Shown: positions 5,637 through 6,541 of the stretch, in pieces | Numbering within the stretch: the stretch's first letter is position 1 | How the letters are laid out: every line of letters starts with the position of its first letter | Origin: JBGSST01 sp041736915 | GTDB taxonomy: Bacteria; Bdellovibrionota; FAC87; UBA2466 | DNA: 6,541 nt | Reading direction: 5' to 3' | Assembly: GCA_041736915.1 (NCBI GenBank) | Contig: JBGSST010000155.1 | Coordinates: 1 to 6,541, forward strand | The notes under the pieces: model-generated | What the model saw: the letters and a program-made list of their open reading frames with translations, nothing else | Told to the model about the DNA's origin: nothing | The model's database searches: none | Position numbers and translations under genes: made by a program

Positions 5637-6280
5637 GTACCGATCTCGAACAACAGCTGAAGGCGGCGTTCAAGGAGGAGCTCGGCACCTGCGTCACGCA
5701 GATGGAAGCCGCGCTTACCCAGGCCCAGGAATGCCCGCCGGAAAAGCTGCCCGAGATCTTTACTCAGATCTTTCATTTTTCCCACCTGCTAAAGGGGGCC
5801 GCGCGCGCGGTGGGCTACACCGTAATCGAATCGATTACGGGCCGGATGGAGACGTTGTTTTACCGGCTGCAATCCGGCGCCGTCATGGAGATCGACGGGC
5901 TCGATGAGCTCGTGCGGGGTTGCATTGCTTACCTTGCCCACTCGGTCGACGACACCCCGCCCCCACCCGAGAAGGGTAAGCAGCTCATTCAGGGGCTCGA
6001 TAAGTTTTTGAATCAGCAGGCTCCGACGGAAGCCGTTCCCGACGAGCTCCGCCGGGAGATTGCCCAGACCTTCTTCGTGGAGTCCGAAGAAAGCCTCACC
6101 GCCCTCCGGAGACTGTTCACGGAAAACGAAGCGGTGGCGAGCGGGGCGGCCCTGCCGCAGGAAGACATCGAAGACGCTTTTCGTAAAGCGCACACGCTCA
6201 AGGGCGGAGCGCGCGCCTCATCGAGTATCACGGGCTGGAGAACCAGGCCCACGCACTCGAAGAGATCCTGTCGCAGCTGA
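5633..6280 (+). CDS. cheA: CheA-type histidine kinase, N-terminal part with HPt domains; frame broken near 6216
   Basis: As it stands the frame gives 215 residues from GTG 5633 to TGA 6278-6280. CheA kinases pass phosphate from ATP to a His in an HPt domain and then to response regulators. HPt 1 (about 4-105) has SHLLKGAARAVG with His51 as the phosphorylation site. HPt 2 begins about 137 (ELRREIAQTFFVESEESL) and has HTLKGGAR with His187. Just after this the native reading switches to SSSITGWRTRPTHSKRSCRS, which is unlike any HPt helix, while the next frame reads LIEYHGLENQAHALEE, the expected continuation. So the authentic product is truncated in this sequence by a frameshift at the (GC)4 tract. 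The kinase domains (dimerisation, ATPase, CheW-like) and any fused receiver lie beyond the break or the window. WspE/FrzE-type equivalence is inferred from context. A truncated product could at best be a phosphotransfer fragment. Confidence 0.88.
   Translation: MSTDLEQQLKAAFKEELGTCVTQMEAALTQAQECPPEKLPEIFTQIFHFSHLLKGAARAVGYTVIESITGRMETLFYRLQSGAVMEIDGLDELVRGCIAYLAHSVDDTPPPPEKGKQLIQGLDKFLNQQAPTEAVPDELRREIAQTFFVESEESLTALRRLFTENEAVASGAALPQEDIEDAFRKAHTLKGGARASSSITGWRTRPTHSKRSCRS
6209..6216 (+). repeat. (GC)4 dinucleotide tract at the CheA frameshift point
   Basis: GCGCGCGC sits between the codons for KGG and the CTC that opens the continuing frame. Loss of one GC unit would fuse HTLKGGAR directly to LIEYHGLENQAHALE. 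That places Leu 14, Ala 18 and Glu 22 residues after the phospho-His, the same Glu offset (+22) as in HPt 1 (His51 to Glu73). Adding one base also restores the frame but leaves the helix one residue too long. Confidence 0.6.
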
Positions 6281-6541
6281 AGTCGGGCGCGACCAAGGTC
6301 GAAGGCGAAGTGCTCGTGCAGATCACCTCCCTGCTCGACGGACTCGAGAACGGTCTCGTAGGCGAGCAAGAAAAGCTCGCCGGCATCGTGGCGGCCAATC
6401 CCATTCCTGTGTCTGCGCCCAAGCACGACGAGGTCGAGAGCGCCGAGGTACAGTTTCAGGACGAAGAACCGCTGCCCCTGGACGGACTACTCGACGCCCC
6501 ACCGGGCGCCGCGACCGATGCGCCCGATCTGAGCGACGCCG
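6217..6541 (+). pseudogene. Continuation of the CheA-like gene in a shifted frame (rest of HPt 2 and an acidic linker), runs off the window
   Basis: The frame beginning at CTC 6217 is open to the window end (108 codons) with no stop. It starts LIEYHGLENQAHALEEILSQ, the second half of an HPt four-helix bundle, and continues with helix LVQITSLLDGLENGLVGEQE, completing HPt 2 at about residue 55 of this fragment. The rest is an acidic, Pro/Ala-rich linker (DEVESAEVQFQDEEPLPLDG, then DAPPGAATDAPDL), as is usual between the HPt domains and the kinase core of CheA proteins. There is no credible start codon with a Shine-Dalgarno at its head, so it should be read as the same gene as the 5633 frame, split by a frameshift. 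Labelled as a broken gene because the disruption is visible; if the frameshift is a sequencing error, the two pieces are one intact cheA. Confidence 0.75.

Noticed and set aside
4949..5785. Minus-strand open frame of 278 codons opposite the MCP signalling domain
   Set aside because: It mirrors the repetitive heptad coding of the MCP hairpin. The translation is Ser/Ala/Ile-rich with no family resemblance and no ribosome binding site.
6209..6223. Programmed -1 ribosomal frameshift in the CheA gene
   Set aside because: A -1 slip at this point would reach the continuing frame, but there is no X-XXY-YYZ slippery heptamer, and the spacing would leave one extra residue in the HPt helix.
1..6541. 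tRNA, rRNA, CRISPR, insertion sequence or prophage signatures
   Set aside because: None found: no transposase or integrase coding, no spaced direct repeats, no tRNA-like cloverleaf and no terminal inverted repeats.

Overview
The window is moderately GC-rich bacterial DNA, tightly packed, with genes overlapping by 4 bases on the right-hand side. Its main content is the front part of a chemosensory operon running left to right from 1501 to the window end: CheW, CheR with TPR repeats, a second CheW, a methyl-accepting chemotaxis protein (MCP), and the N-terminal part of a CheA kinase. This gene set (two CheW proteins, a TPR-CheR and one MCP) resembles Wsp/Frz-type 'alternative cellular function' pathways rather than classical flagellar chemotaxis. 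The host is likely a Gram-negative bacterium. A Myxococcota, Bdellovibrionota or other proteobacterial-type source is an inference from the style of the genes and is weakly supported.

Left part (1-1500). Bases 2-415 are the 3' end of a gene for a repeat protein of beta-propeller (BNR/sialidase-like) appearance, probably exported. It converges with a small polytopic membrane protein of unknown function on the minus strand (418-906), with only 2 bases between the stop codons. A 168-base divergent intergenic region carries a candidate promoter for a ~100-residue unrecognised protein (1075-1377). Next comes a 123-base intergenic region rich in signals: a perfect TATAAT box, inverted repeats, and a terminator-like hairpin with a T6 tract. 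It lies directly before the chemosensory operon and may be both the terminator of the small gene and a leader/attenuator for cheW.

Right part (1501-6541). The first CheW is coupled to CheR by an ATGA overlap, and CheR to the second CheW by a GTGA overlap. After a 40-base gap with its own ribosome binding site comes the MCP, which overlaps the kinase gene (GTGA). The MCP has two membrane segments around an extracytoplasmic region resembling the PilJ N-terminal sensor module, then HAMP and a full signalling hairpin. Together these encode a membrane receptor array: MCP senses, the CheW pair couples, CheR methylates, CheA phosphorylates. The response regulator(s), CheB and the output protein would lie beyond the right edge, so the output (motility, pili, c-di-GMP) cannot be read here.

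The most notable oddity is that the CheA reading frame breaks inside its second HPt domain at a (GC)4 dinucleotide tract (6209-6216). The remainder of the domain continues, intact and open to the window end, in another frame. Removing one GC unit restores canonical HPt spacing, which points to a 2-base insertion, a sequencing or assembly error, or (less likely) a phase-variable tract. I found no evidence of a wholly new system; the cassette is a variant of a known type with some uncommon components.
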